DNA of 64,000 nucleotides from Mesobacillus subterraneus (lineage in GTDB: Bacteria; Bacillota; Bacilli; Bacillales; Cytobacillaceae): positions 1 through 64,000 of the forward strand of contig NZ_JAMBOF010000007.1 in the NCBI RefSeq assembly GCF_023715485.1, given 5' to 3'. Positions 43,993-52,011 of this stretch are shown one piece after another. The first letter of the stretch is position 1, and every line of letters starts with the position of its first letter. The position numbers and the translations under genes are program-made. A model generated the notes under the pieces. It saw nothing but the letters and a program-made list of their open reading frames with translations, did no database searches and was not told the origin of the DNA.

Positions 43993-44463
43993 ATGTCTAA
44001 TGAGAATGAGGTTTTATTAAATAAAGCGGAACAAAACAAACCAAAAGTGAGAGTGGAAAGGAAAGAGGGGGAACCAACTTCGGCATTTAAAGGGGCTTCC
44101 TGGGGAGCTCTGTTAGTTGGGGTTTCGGCTTATCTGATCGGTTTGTTCAATGCAGCGATGCAACTGAACGAAAAGGGATATTATTTTGCCGTTTTGATAT
44201 TTGGGCTGTATGCAGCGGTATCTTTGCAAAAAGCAGTGAGAGATAAAGAGGAGGACATACCCGTTACGAATATCTATTATGGTATCAGCTGGTTTGCGCT
44301 TATTGTATCGATTTCATTGATGGCAATCGGCCTATACAATGCAGGAAGTATAGTTTTAAGTGAAAAGGGCTTCTATGCTATGTCATTCGTTCTTAGTATT
44401 TTTGCAGCGATAACCGTCCAGAAGAATATTCGAGATACACAGAGAGCAAGAGAAAGAGATTGA
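43993..44463 (+). CDS. YiaA/YiaB-like inner membrane protein
   Basis: 156 residues from ATG 43993 (GTTGGGGGCG upstream). A 35-residue charged N-terminus precedes four helices arranged as two similar halves: ASWGALLVGVSAYLIGLFNA with NEKGYYFAVLIFGLYAAVSLQ, and ISWFALIVSISLMAIGLYNA with SEKGFYAMSFVLSIFAAITVQ. Each half ends KxxRDxxx. This internal duplication is the YiaA/YiaB pattern. The function is unknown. Confidence 0.8.
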   Translation: MSNENEVLLNKAEQNKPKVRVERKEGEPTSAFKGASWGALLVGVSAYLIGLFNAAMQLNEKGYYFAVLIFGLYAAVSLQKAVRDKEEDIPVTNIYYGISWFALIVSISLMAIGLYNAGSIVLSEKGFYAMSFVLSIFAAITVQKNIRDTQRARERD

Positions 44464-44480
44464 TATTGATGAAGTATTAA

Positions 44481-44516
44481 AGGTGCGCTAGTCCGTATAG
44501 GATTGGCGCACTTTTT
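44481..44516. terminator. Terminator between yiaA/B-like and sda-like genes
   Basis: AAGGTGCGC pairs with GCGCACTTT, followed by TTTTGTTGTTTTTTT. Confidence 0.75.
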
Positions 44517-44528
44517 TGTTGTTTTTTT

Positions 44529-44663
44529 CTAATTTGCTATTAATCCTCTGGCCAATAGTTCACTTTTGAGGATTCCCAAAAAATCCGAGGAAAGATTTAA
44601 CTGTAAGGCTTTTCTGTAGGCTGTAAGTAGTAATGCATCATCTAGTGTTTTTAGTGTAGTCAT
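44529..44663 (-). CDS. sda: Sda-like sporulation histidine kinase inhibitor (44 aa)
   Basis: The minus strand reads ATG at 44663 to TAG at 44529 and encodes MTTLKTLDDALLLTAYRKAL, then QLNLSSDFLGILKSELLARG and LIAN. It has the Sda pattern: L-(S/D)-D-x-L-L-x-(A/S)-Y-x-K-A-x-x-L-N-L, then DF and a second amphipathic helix, forming a helical hairpin. B. subtilis Sda (46 residues) binds KinA and blocks Spo0A activation when replication is disturbed. GGAG lies 11 bp before the ATG. No DnaA box (TTATCCACA) was seen upstream, unlike B. subtilis sda. It may be a second, differently regulated paralogue. Confidence 0.7.
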   Translation of the reverse strand: MTTLKTLDDALLLTAYRKALQLNLSSDFLGILKSELLARGLIAN

Positions 44664-44894
44664 GTAAAGGATATCTCCTATTGATACAACTTTATAACTA
44701 TATTAATAGGGATTACTGGAATATGGTCCTGAAATATATGAAAACTTTGTGAATTAATACTTGGACATTGATTCAATAGCTATTGGGGGTTTCACCTATA
44801 CTGGTAATCCTGAAATGTATATTGTTTACTCTCAACCTTACAAGCTATGTTGGCTGATCCTGCTGACAGGATTGGAAAAATTACTTAATTTCTA

Positions 44895-44985
44895 TTTCGC
44901 TGATAGAATCTCTTTTTCGTTGATAAAACGAAGTTTACTGTTAAAGGGATTGTGTATTCGCTAATATAATTTTTTCACCAATTCG
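44895..44985 (+). repeat. Decayed short repeats (TTCGCTGATA type)
   Basis: TTTCGCTGATAGA (44897-44909), TTTCGTTGATAAA (44917-44929), ATTCGCTAATATA (near 44956) and ATTCGCCAAATTT (near 44980) are spaced about 20-40 bp apart. The rest of 44664-45151 shows no gene. Confidence 0.4.
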
Positions 44986-45151
44986 CCAAATTTTATAGCT
45001 GTTTTCAGTTGTTCAACGATTGTTGCATTTTTCTCGATAGTCTCTGCAAATTTCCAATGCATTCTTTAGGTATGAAACATGGTTGGTTCTTTCCAATCAT
45101 CCAGTCCTCAAATTTCAGAGAAGAGAAAGTAAAATGTAATGGAGGAGAAGA

Positions 45152-46627
45152 ATGATGTCAGTTAATAGAAAGTTTTTAAAAATGGGTATCGCAACTGTTT
45201 CAGCATCGCTGTTATTATTGGCCGGGTGTTCCCAAGCAGAGTCTAATGCAGCAGAGAAAACAAAAAAGGCAACAACTGAGGTGCACGGAGAGGAGCATGA
45301 AGCAAGTGATCTCGAATTAAGGCTGGCAGGAGGCAAGTTCGGCAGTGAGAGTCTTGCTTTTGTCGGCGGTGGATCAAGCAATAAACTGTGGGTCATTGAT
45401 GCGAAATACCATAAGCTTGTGACGACAATTGATGCTGGCGGTCCGAAGCTTGAACGGACGGAGCAAAAATATCCGAACCTGCATGACACTCATGCAGTAA
45501 CCTTTACTAAGGATTTCAAAATGATGTTTACTGTTGATTGGTTCAACTATGATGAACCTTCCTATGCGATTGCGCTTGATCCGGCAACATTCGAAGAGCT
45601 TTGGCGGGTACCTGTTGGCAAGGGCGGCCATCATTCTGCCCTGTCTCCGGATGATAAGTATCTGTATGTAGCAAATCAATACGGCGACACAGTATCAGTT
45701 ATAGATGTGCAGGCTAAAAAGAAGATTAAGGAACTTCCAACAGGCAAAGGAACGGACTATATCTCACCATCGATGTATTGGGATGGCAAAGCGATTGACT
45801 CGCCATACCTGTTTGTAAGTGTAGATCAAGAAGATAAGGTTACTGTTATTGATTGGAAGAAGAATGAGGTTGTCAAGGATATCCCGGTAGGAGCCAGCCT
45901 CCATGGCGTAAATTTAACTCCTGATGGAAAATATGTCTGGGTAGCGGTAGGCGGGGAAGTCAAGAAAGCAATCATTATTGACGTGGCAACCCTGGAAATA
46001 AAGGATAGCATTGAGTTTGAACAAGCGCTGATCCATATTTCTTTCAGCCCTGATGGCAAATTTGCCTATGTCACAACAGGAGGAAATAATATTTTCAAAG
46101 TCGACACCACAACTTATGAAAAGATTTGGAACTCTACGGGTACAACAATTCCTGCGCATACAGGGGTAAGCCCAGATGGAAAAGAGCTATGGACACTAAA
46201 CCATGGAATGGACAAAAGGTACAGCTACCAGCTAGGCGGTGAAGTAGTCAGCGGTGTCCAGGTATGGGATACCGAAAACGGTGAATTGATCACTGAAATT
46301 CCAGCTGAAGGCGTGCCGCATGAAATCCAGTTTGTACCGTATTCCGCTTTTGGCGGGGACGTTGCCCTGACAAGTGAAGAAGTTCATTCAAAAGGAACAC
46401 ATTCCGTTGCAGAAGCGGGAGAAAAACTCTACAAGCAAAGCTGCATTACTTGCCACGGTTCCAACCTTGAAGGTGGAAATGGTCCGGCCCTGAATGCAAT
46501 TGGCGGGAAAAAGACAAAGACAGAAATCTTCGAAACCATCAAAAACGGCAAAGGCATGATGCCTAGCGGGCTTATATCTGACACAGACGCTAAGATCCTG
46601 GCCAACTGGCTTTCTGAGAAAAAGTAA
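45152..46627 (+). CDS. Lipoprotein with cytochrome d1-like/YVTN beta-propeller and C-terminal cytochrome c
   Basis: 491 residues. Lipobox LAGC lies near residue 26, then a propeller of repeated blades (for example HHSALSPDDKYLYVANQYGD, VNLTPDGKYVWVAV and ISFSPDGKFAYVTTGG) from about 55 to 415. A cytochrome c domain follows, with CITCH and the distal KGMMPSG methionine. The propeller resembles the heme d1 domain of NirS, but NirS has the cytochrome first, so this order is reversed. A membrane-anchored electron-transfer role outside the cell is likely; whether heme d1 is bound is unknown. GGAGGAGAAG precedes the start. Confidence 0.8.
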   Translation: MMSVNRKFLKMGIATVSASLLLLAGCSQAESNAAEKTKKATTEVHGEEHEASDLELRLAGGKFGSESLAFVGGGSSNKLWVIDAKYHKLVTTIDAGGPKLERTEQKYPNLHDTHAVTFTKDFKMMFTVDWFNYDEPSYAIALDPATFEELWRVPVGKGGHHSALSPDDKYLYVANQYGDTVSVIDVQAKKKIKELPTGKGTDYISPSMYWDGKAIDSPYLFVSVDQEDKVTVIDWKKNEVVKDIPVGASLHGVNLTPDGKYVWVAVGGEVKKAIIIDVATLEIKDSIEFEQALIHISFSPDGKFAYVTTGGNNIFKVDTTTYEKIWNSTGTTIPAHTGVSPDGKELWTLNHGMDKRYSYQLGGEVVSGVQVWDTENGELITEIPAEGVPHEIQFVPYSAFGGDVALTSEEVHSKGTHSVAEAGEKLYKQSCITCHGSNLEGGNGPALNAIGGKKTKTEIFETIKNGKGMMPSGLISDTDAKILANWLSEKK

Positions 46628-46654
46628 TTTTTCTCACATCCAGCATAAAAAATG

Positions 46655-46697
46655 AAACAGCCTGATTCGGTTAATGGATTAGGCTGTTTTTTCTTTG
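46655..46697 (+). terminator. Terminator of the cytochrome gene
   Basis: AAACAGCCTGAT pairs with ATTAGGCTGTTT (one mismatch), followed by TTTC. Confidence 0.8.
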
Positions 46698-46747
46698 AGT
46701 ATCAATTTGAACTACACTTGCAATTCAGAGTGTAGAATATCTCACGA

Positions 46748-46830
46748 ATCACAGGGGGACGGTTCCCATGTTTCATAAAATGTTAATATGAGTAAATTCG
46801 TAGAACAGCAGTACCGTCCCACCACTTCTG
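46748..46830 (+). repeat. GGGACGGTTC-type repeat, GTTTC variant
   Basis: CACAGGGGGACGGTTCCCATG with TTTCATAAA on the left, and AGAACAGCAGTACCGTCCCAC on the right. Confidence 0.6.
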
Positions 46831-46964
46831 TTTTTCCTGATGCAGCAAAAATTTTTATGGTCTTTTGGAGGAGAGAATCGAGACCTATGCTGACTACAAA
46901 AGAAAGTTTGTGGGTTGAGGATACAATAAAAGGTACAGATGATTACTTTAAAATCAAGTGCCTG

Positions 46965-47024
46965 TCACCACTCGGTTTTTGTCGAAAGTATCGACTTCTA
47001 TGGGTAGTGGCAGGCACTATTTTT
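46965..47024 (-). terminator. Terminator of the haloperoxidase gene
   Basis: AGTGCCTGTCACCACT pairs with AGTGGCAGGCACT around an inner GTCGA-AAGTA-TCGAC hairpin. It is related to the TGCCTGACACCC element at 36369. Confidence 0.65.
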
Positions 47025-47029
47025 ATTTA

Positions 47030-48601
47030 TTATTTGATGGTAATTGTAGTGCCATCAAATTTCGTGAGGGTAAATCCGCAAAATCTCTCATTATAGGTTT
47101 TACTATAGTCCTTGAGTATTTCTATGGCGACTGTTTCTCCCAGTTTTAAACCCTCAATCCCATCAGAACGCCAATGGACTCCGGCTGTGTCTCTGCCTAA
47201 TGCGATGTTGGAGGCGAGTTTATTTAATTCTCCCCCTATTGTCAGGGGTGTGTCTCCGTAAGGAATTAATGATAATCCATCAGAGTTTGCTTCTACTGGA
47301 TTCGGGATATGAAAGTTTTCATTGAAAAAGGCTTTTAGCACTGTCGCTCCTGCTCCGGCCAAGCAGGCGTGCCCGGCTGGATAGGCAGGGTGCGTAGGAC
47401 AGCCTTCTGGATAGGCCATGGGCAATAAGTAGGTACCAAACTGTTTGAAGGTTTGTTGAACGACCTGAGATTCCAATAGTTCTTTGTGGAAGGGGTAACA
47501 AGTTTCCCCGGTTAAATGATTATGGACGCGTCCTCCGAATTCTTCCGGCCGTAGTCTCCGATGAATCAGGAATTTTTGACACCAGGCCGCTTCTAGTGCG
47601 GCTCTAGTTACTTTGGCTACTAGGTCGAGAATATGGGCAGCGCCAAACGTGACAAATCCTCCTTCTGTTGCTGAATTCATATATGGATTGGTTTGGGCAA
47701 TGGCTTCTTTTCCAAAGCTGAGTAGAATCAAACAGGCAGAAAGCGGACCTTGATAAGAGAAGTCTTGATGGACATATGCTGATAAATCACGTCCATTGCG
47801 AATATATCGAGATTTCAGATCGTATTTGGGAGCCTCGGAAGAACCCCCATTCTGAATGTTCAGCCAGGCATCATATGAAGTCAAGTGGTAAGAGTCGGGG
47901 AGCGTAGTGCGATATTGCTGTGTAATGGTTTTGGCTCCAAAAGGAATGTCCTTCCAAAGGAACTGTGAGATATAAGGTCCTGCGAGATCACCAGGTGTAT
48001 TTCCGCGGAACAAAGTCTCCGTCGTAACTTCACCATTGCTTTTTGGTCCGCGAAAATCTGATAGTCTCGATAGTTCGGCTGCTGCTGCCTTTGTGAGAGG
48101 GTTTCTACTGTATTCTGAAAAAGACACATCACGGGTGAGTGCCTGCCAGTAGACTTCTGCCATTTCACCTGCCTGCCATGCACTGCTGAATGTTGGGGGC
48201 ACAGCCAGATTCATTTTATGGCTGTCAGATCCAATTAAATCCAATGCATAAGCAGCCTGCGGATTTGAAAGTTTTACAGGGCCACCCATTGGTATGGAAT
48301 TGAAATCACTCACTTTACCGCTATTAAGAGCTTTTATATAACGGTTGTAGGAATTCATGTCCACTTCTCCAAGAGAATTATGAGGCAATCCTTTTGAGAA
48401 GTTTGCTATTTTCTTAGGATATAACCATTCGTCTCCGTTACATACAGGCCGTGAAAGATGAGCGTTTCTCTGGTCTTCTGCAGCTTCATATCGAATAGTA
48501 AAAGCCTTCTCATTGCGCTCTTTTGCAGATAAGGGGCCAAGGTAACACTTTTTTTCACAATGTTTTCTCATTCTATTTTTTCTTCTATTTCTTCTTCGCA
48601 T
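47030..48601 (-). CDS. Vanadium-dependent haloperoxidase (PAP2 superfamily)
   Basis: 523 residues from the ATG at 48601 (AGGGTGAG upstream; the frame is open back to 48826). The start is very basic (MRRRNRRKNRMRK) with no signal peptide. The vanadate-binding residues are seen in KFLIHRRLRPEEFGG, PAYPAGHACLAGAG and NIALGRDTAGVHWRSDG, that is K/R, S-to-A-GH and R-H. The usual SGH serine is replaced by A in PAGH, as in several bacterial and algal-type bromoperoxidases. The family oxidises halides with H2O2 or acts as an acid phosphatase. The actual activity here is not determined. Confidence 0.8.
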   Translation of the reverse strand: MRRRNRRKNRMRKHCEKKCYLGPLSAKERNEKAFTIRYEAAEDQRNAHLSRPVCNGDEWLYPKKIANFSKGLPHNSLGEVDMNSYNRYIKALNSGKVSDFNSIPMGGPVKLSNPQAAYALDLIGSDSHKMNLAVPPTFSSAWQAGEMAEVYWQALTRDVSFSEYSRNPLTKAAAAELSRLSDFRGPKSNGEVTTETLFRGNTPGDLAGPYISQFLWKDIPFGAKTITQQYRTTLPDSYHLTSYDAWLNIQNGGSSEAPKYDLKSRYIRNGRDLSAYVHQDFSYQGPLSACLILLSFGKEAIAQTNPYMNSATEGGFVTFGAAHILDLVAKVTRAALEAAWCQKFLIHRRLRPEEFGGRVHNHLTGETCYPFHKELLESQVVQQTFKQFGTYLLPMAYPEGCPTHPAYPAGHACLAGAGATVLKAFFNENFHIPNPVEANSDGLSLIPYGDTPLTIGGELNKLASNIALGRDTAGVHWRSDGIEGLKLGETVAIEILKDYSKTYNERFCGFTLTKFDGTTITIK

Positions 48602-48784
48602 TTTCTCACCCTGCTTATTCAGATGTTCAACTACCGTTAACCAAATGGACGAACAGTAGTATCCTTTCATCATATGCCCCTTAATAATCGGGAGATACAA
48701 TTGTATAGAAAATTGGTTAATAGTGGAGTGGTATTCGTACCGCAAAGAGAATGGCAGCAGAGCGATAATGTCACTTTGTAATTT

Positions 48785-48820
48785 AAAACGAGACAAGTAA
48801 ACGTACCTATCTCGTTTTTG
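48785..48820. terminator. Terminator-like hairpin
   Basis: AAACGAGA pairs with TCTCGTTT, followed by TTGAAAC. No intact gene ends at it on either strand, and it lies upstream of the haloperoxidase start, which favours the shorter start at 48601. Confidence 0.5.
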
Positions 48821-48967
48821 AAACACGGTTCTTTAGTTAGAATAAAATGTTAAACAGAACAACGGGTCTGGCAATTATAATAACTTTTTCTTATCGATTT
48901 CCATTCAAAACATTAAATTCCCTTATGGTAATGATGGGAATATAATGAACGCAGGAGGTGGATAAAA

Positions 48968-49702
48968 ATGGATTATATCATCCTTTTTATCATCGGAGTT
49001 ATTGCAACCACGATCGGAACCCTGGCGGGAGGTGGGGGCTTAATTAACTTGCCGGCTATGCTCGTCCTGGGAATCCCAGTGCATTCTGCGATCGCAGCGA
49101 ATAAAGTCTCCAATACGTTCAGCTCTTTCTCTAGCTACTATCACCTTTTTAGGGAAAAGAAAATCACGTTCAGGGAATCTTTCTGGATTGTGCCTGTCAG
49201 CTTGGTCGGAGGCGTCAGCGGGGGATTCATTGCTTCCAAAATCTCAAGTGAAAATATGTATATGGTTGCGATTTGTTTGCTGGTATTTGCTTTTATTGCA
49301 TCATTTCTGGGAAAAGGGAATTTCTCAGGAGATGAGGGGTTGAAGGTTTCTGGAAAAAGTGTCGCCGGCTTATATGGAATCGGATTGTACGATGGGCTTT
49401 TCGGTCCGGGACAAGGCACTTTGATGTTTTATTTGCTGGGTCATCTGAACATTGCCTACATACGAGCGGTTGGGTATGTCCGGCTTGCGACCTTTTCAAG
49501 CTGTTTTGGAGCAGCTCTCACTTATATCTCAACTGACAACGTGATCTGGCCAGTGACCATTGCCCTGATGCTGGGTTCATTGACAGGTGCGCAAATCGGC
49601 GTCAGGATGGCTGACAAACTGAAGCCCAGCCACGTAAAACCAATCTTAAGGGTGATGACAGTGGCATTGATTGTTCAGATTTTTTTGGAGAGAGTGATTT
49701 AA
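48968..49702 (+). CDS. TauE/SafE-family anion (sulfite/organosulfonate) exporter
   Basis: 244 residues with about eight helices. The two internal repeats contain GTLAGGGGLINLPAMLVLG with SAIAANKVSNTFSS in the first and GLYDGLFGPGQGTLMFYLLG in the second, the TauE/SafE signature. Family members export sulfite, sulfoacetate or related anions. It could support sulfite removal from the sulfolactate pathway, but it is 24 kb away and no co-regulation is visible (no TTGGTT dyad). AGGAGGTGG precedes the ATG. Confidence 0.85.
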   Translation: MDYIILFIIGVIATTIGTLAGGGGLINLPAMLVLGIPVHSAIAANKVSNTFSSFSSYYHLFREKKITFRESFWIVPVSLVGGVSGGFIASKISSENMYMVAICLLVFAFIASFLGKGNFSGDEGLKVSGKSVAGLYGIGLYDGLFGPGQGTLMFYLLGHLNIAYIRAVGYVRLATFSSCFGAALTYISTDNVIWPVTIALMLGSLTGAQIGVRMADKLKPSHVKPILRVMTVALIVQIFLERVI

Positions 49703-49705
49703 AAA

Positions 49706-49740
49706 AGGAAGCAAAGGATACGTCCCTTTGCTTCCTTTGA
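49706..49740. terminator. Bidirectional terminator
   Basis: AAAGGAAGCAAAGG pairs perfectly with CCTTTGCTTCCTTT across ATACGTC, between convergent genes. Confidence 0.85.
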
Positions 49741-49742
49741 AA

Positions 49743-50723
49743 TCAGTTTATTTTGGCGACAATCTTTCCTTTGACTCGACGGGTTGACAGTTCGGCCAAT
49801 GCTTCAGGTACTTCCTCTAGCGAAATGACTTTCTCAACAAGAGCATTTATTTTTCCATCTTGAAGAAGTGAAAGCATGTGGTCCCCCATTTCTGCCAGTT
49901 TTCGCTGTTCGTTCATGTTATTGGATTGGTGGACGCTTCCCAACGCGACTTGGTGAAAAGATAATGGATGTGCAAATGAGATGGCGTCATTCACATTGGG
50001 AGGTCCGGCAATGAACGCAATCTGTCCATTAAAGGCAAGGGCCTTCAGGGATTTGTCCGCATTGTCGCGTCCTACTGTATCCAGGACTAAATCGACACCG
50101 AGCCCATTCGTGATTTCCAGGGCTTTTTCTGCAAAATCTTCTTCATGGTAGTCGATGGCATGATCTGCTCCCAAGCTTCTTACATATTCATGATTCGCTG
50201 AGGAGGCGGTTGTTAAAACCGTCAGCCCTGCATTCTTGGCTAATTGGATCGCGAACCCGCCGACACCGCCAGCTCCGGCATGAACTAAAATCGTTTGTCC
50301 TTTGGAAGCATGCATTTTGTGAAACAGGGTCTGGTACGCTGTATAGCCTGCAGTGGGCAGGGCAGCTGCATCTTCAAATGAAATGCCTTCTGGAATCAGT
50401 GAAACCGTATGAGCTGTGGTTACGCCATATTCAGCAAATCCGCCCTTTTTTGTTAAATCACCATGATAGACGACTCTGTCACCAACTTTGACATTCGTGA
50501 CATCCGTGCCTGCTTCTTCGACGATCCCAGCTGAATCGAGGCCAAGAATATGCGGGAATGTCCAATTCGGATTCCCGCCATTACCAGTTTTATAGTCGAC
50601 AGGATTTAAGGCAGTGGCCACAATTTTGACAAGGATTTCCCCTTTACCGGGAGCCGGTTTATCCACTGTGCCCACTTTCATTTCAAATACTTTTCCTTTA
50701 TCCTCTAGCAACAAAGCTTTCAT
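49743..50723 (-). CDS. NADPH:quinone reductase-like medium-chain oxidoreductase
   Basis: 326 residues. MDR fold without the zinc ligands: N-terminal GroES-like domain with NPVDYKTGNGG, and a Rossmann domain with HAGAGGVGGFAIQLAK (about 145-160), which is the quinone reductase/zeta-crystallin type. It reduces quinones or other electrophiles with NADPH. The ATG at 50723 has AAAGGAG eight bases upstream. A VOC gene lies 15 bp upstream on the same strand and a divergent HxlR regulator follows, the usual set-up for electrophile- or quinone-responsive detoxification. Confidence 0.85.
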   Translation of the reverse strand: MKALLLEDKGKVFEMKVGTVDKPAPGKGEILVKIVATALNPVDYKTGNGGNPNWTFPHILGLDSAGIVEEAGTDVTNVKVGDRVVYHGDLTKKGGFAEYGVTTAHTVSLIPEGISFEDAAALPTAGYTAYQTLFHKMHASKGQTILVHAGAGGVGGFAIQLAKNAGLTVLTTASSANHEYVRSLGADHAIDYHEEDFAEKALEITNGLGVDLVLDTVGRDNADKSLKALAFNGQIAFIAGPPNVNDAISFAHPLSFHQVALGSVHQSNNMNEQRKLAEMGDHMLSLLQDGKINALVEKVISLEEVPEALAELSTRRVKGKIVAKIN

Positions 50724-50738
50724 GACAGTCACTCCTTT

Positions 50739-51236
50739 TTAATAAGCACCCTGTGAATAGGTCAACTCATAGCTATGTGTATAAATTTCAATTAAGTTTC
50801 CGAATGGGTCTTCGCAGTACACCATTTTATAAGGCTTTTCATTTGGATAATATTCACGGATTGGCATGCGCTGCTTGCCGCCGTGGGCGATGATTTTATC
50901 ACCAAGGCCTTCAATATCAGGATCCTGGACGCAAAAATGGAAAATTCCCGTCTTCCAGTATTCGAAATTGTTCTCCGGCGCTTCGTTGTTGGGGAATTCA
51001 AATAGTTCGATGCCGATTTTATCAGAGGTGGCAAGGTGTGCAATTTTAAACGTTCCCCAGCCCATTCCAAAAACATCGGTACACATCTGGCCAATCGGAC
51101 TATCGTCTTCTACCACTTCGGATGGCTCCATGATCACGTACCATCCTAATACTTCCGTATAAAACTCAACAGCTTCCTTAATATTCGGTACAGATAATCC
51201 AATATGTGAAAAAGAACGCGGATATGGTTTGTTCAA
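50739..51236 (-). CDS. Glyoxalase/VOC-family protein
   Basis: 165 residues from a TTG at 51236, nine bases after AGGAG; a longer frame upstream has no ribosome site and runs through the promoter. It has the VOC beta-alpha-beta halves with metal-type residues: FSHIGLSVPNIKEAVEFYTEVLG, then GIELFEFPN, FHFCVQDPDI and MVYCEDPFGNLIEIYTH. It probably acts as a glyoxalase, dioxygenase or thiol transferase on a small electrophile. It forms an operon with the quinone reductase downstream. Confidence 0.85.
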   Translation of the reverse strand: MNKPYPRSFSHIGLSVPNIKEAVEFYTEVLGWYVIMEPSEVVEDDSPIGQMCTDVFGMGWGTFKIAHLATSDKIGIELFEFPNNEAPENNFEYWKTGIFHFCVQDPDIEGLGDKIIAHGGKQRMPIREYYPNEKPYKMVYCEDPFGNLIEIYTHSYELTYSQGAY

Positions 51237-51404
51237 TAGAATCTTCTCCTTTTTAGTAAAAGTTCTTTTTAAGTATAATGAGTTGATACTGACTATGTAA
51301 GACGGCACTTTTATGTAACCAGGTACCCAAATGGTAACCCTGTTTGATGTATACCCGACTATTATGTCCGTAAAAATATCTTTAATGAACTTGGAGGTAC
51401 AACC
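51237..51404. promoter_or_regulatory. Divergent promoter region of the VOC and HxlR genes
   Basis: 168 bp. ATGTAA occurs twice (51294-51299 and 51314-51319) and GGTACC-CAAAT-GGTAACC forms an imperfect dyad near 51323-51340. HxlR regulators bind such paired sites between divergent genes. The exact operator is inferred only. Confidence 0.4.
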
Positions 51405-51728
51405 TTGAAACAATACAATGTGCCAGTTGAAGCCACTCTTGAAGTAATCGGCGGAAAGTGGAAAGTGGTCATTTTATGTTTGTTAAAAGAAGGAGAAAAA
51501 CGCTTCAGTGAACTTCAACGGAGCATGCCTGCCATTACGAAGAAAATGCTTTCCCAGCAGCTGCGGGAATTAGAAAAAGACGGAATCATCCATCGTAAAG
51601 TCTACGATGAAGTCCCGCCTAAAGTGGAATACTCCCTCAGTGAGGAAGGAGAGAGTCTAAAAGACATCCTGAATATGATGTGTGCCTGGGGAGACAGAAG
51701 AATGGGGAATGAGCCGGATTGCAAATGA
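51405..51728 (+). CDS. HxlR-family transcriptional regulator
   Basis: 107 residues from TTG 51405 (TTGGAGGTAC upstream). The HxlR winged helix is visible as [26 protein letters not shown] and [22 protein letters not shown], followed by [15 protein letters not shown]. There is one cysteine in the recognition region (ILCLL) and one at the C-terminus, and several HxlR proteins (YodB, CatR) sense quinones through cysteines. Divergent placement suggests control of the VOC/quinone reductase operon. Confidence 0.9.
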   Translation: MKQYNVPVEATLEVIGGKWKVVILCLLKEGEKRFSELQRSMPAITKKMLSQQLRELEKDGIIHRKVYDEVPPKVEYSLSEEGESLKDILNMMCAWGDRRMGNEPDCK

Positions 51729-51839
51729 CTTTGACGAGATACAGATACCTGAGGACATACCTTACGCTTCTCGATGTGTATTGTTATTTTACCAATTTCC
51801 TAGCATATGGACGTATCCTATTCCTGTTGAAAAACAAAT

Positions 51840-51921
51840 TTATCATCCGTGATCAAGGCTATGAAGGACTGTAATCGAAGGAAAACCGAAATTATCGTCC
51901 GTCATCAAGGGTATAAAGAAC
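51840..51921 (+). repeat. Pair of imperfect 30-bp direct repeats
   Basis: TTATCATCCGTGATCAAGGC-type sequence at 51840-51869 recurs as TTATCGTCCGTCATCAAGGG at 51892-51921. The 51729-52011 gap otherwise holds no gene. Confidence 0.5.
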
Positions 51922-52011
51922 AATAAATGCTTAACCCTGCAAAACGGTGCATAGATTGTCGGGTAAAGGGTGTCAGGTCCTGTTATTGTTGATTTACAAG
52001 GAGGTTGTTGT

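Noticed and set aside
44761-44964. 67-aa open frame with hydrophobic stretch
   Set aside because: TTG start with no ribosome site, and its second half is the decayed TTCGCTGATA repeat.
46788-47096. 102-aa open frame
   Set aside because: Spans a repeat and the terminator of the haloperoxidase gene, with no family match seen.
48602-48826. Longer N-terminus for the haloperoxidase
   Set aside because: No good ribosome site, a terminator-like hairpin lies inside it, and the residues do not resemble the family; ATG 48601 has AGGGTGAG.
48968-49702. TauE/SafE exporter as part of the sulfolactate island
   Set aside because: It is 24 kb away, lacks the TTGGTT dyad, and the island already has its own UPF0324 exporter; a link is possible but unsupported.
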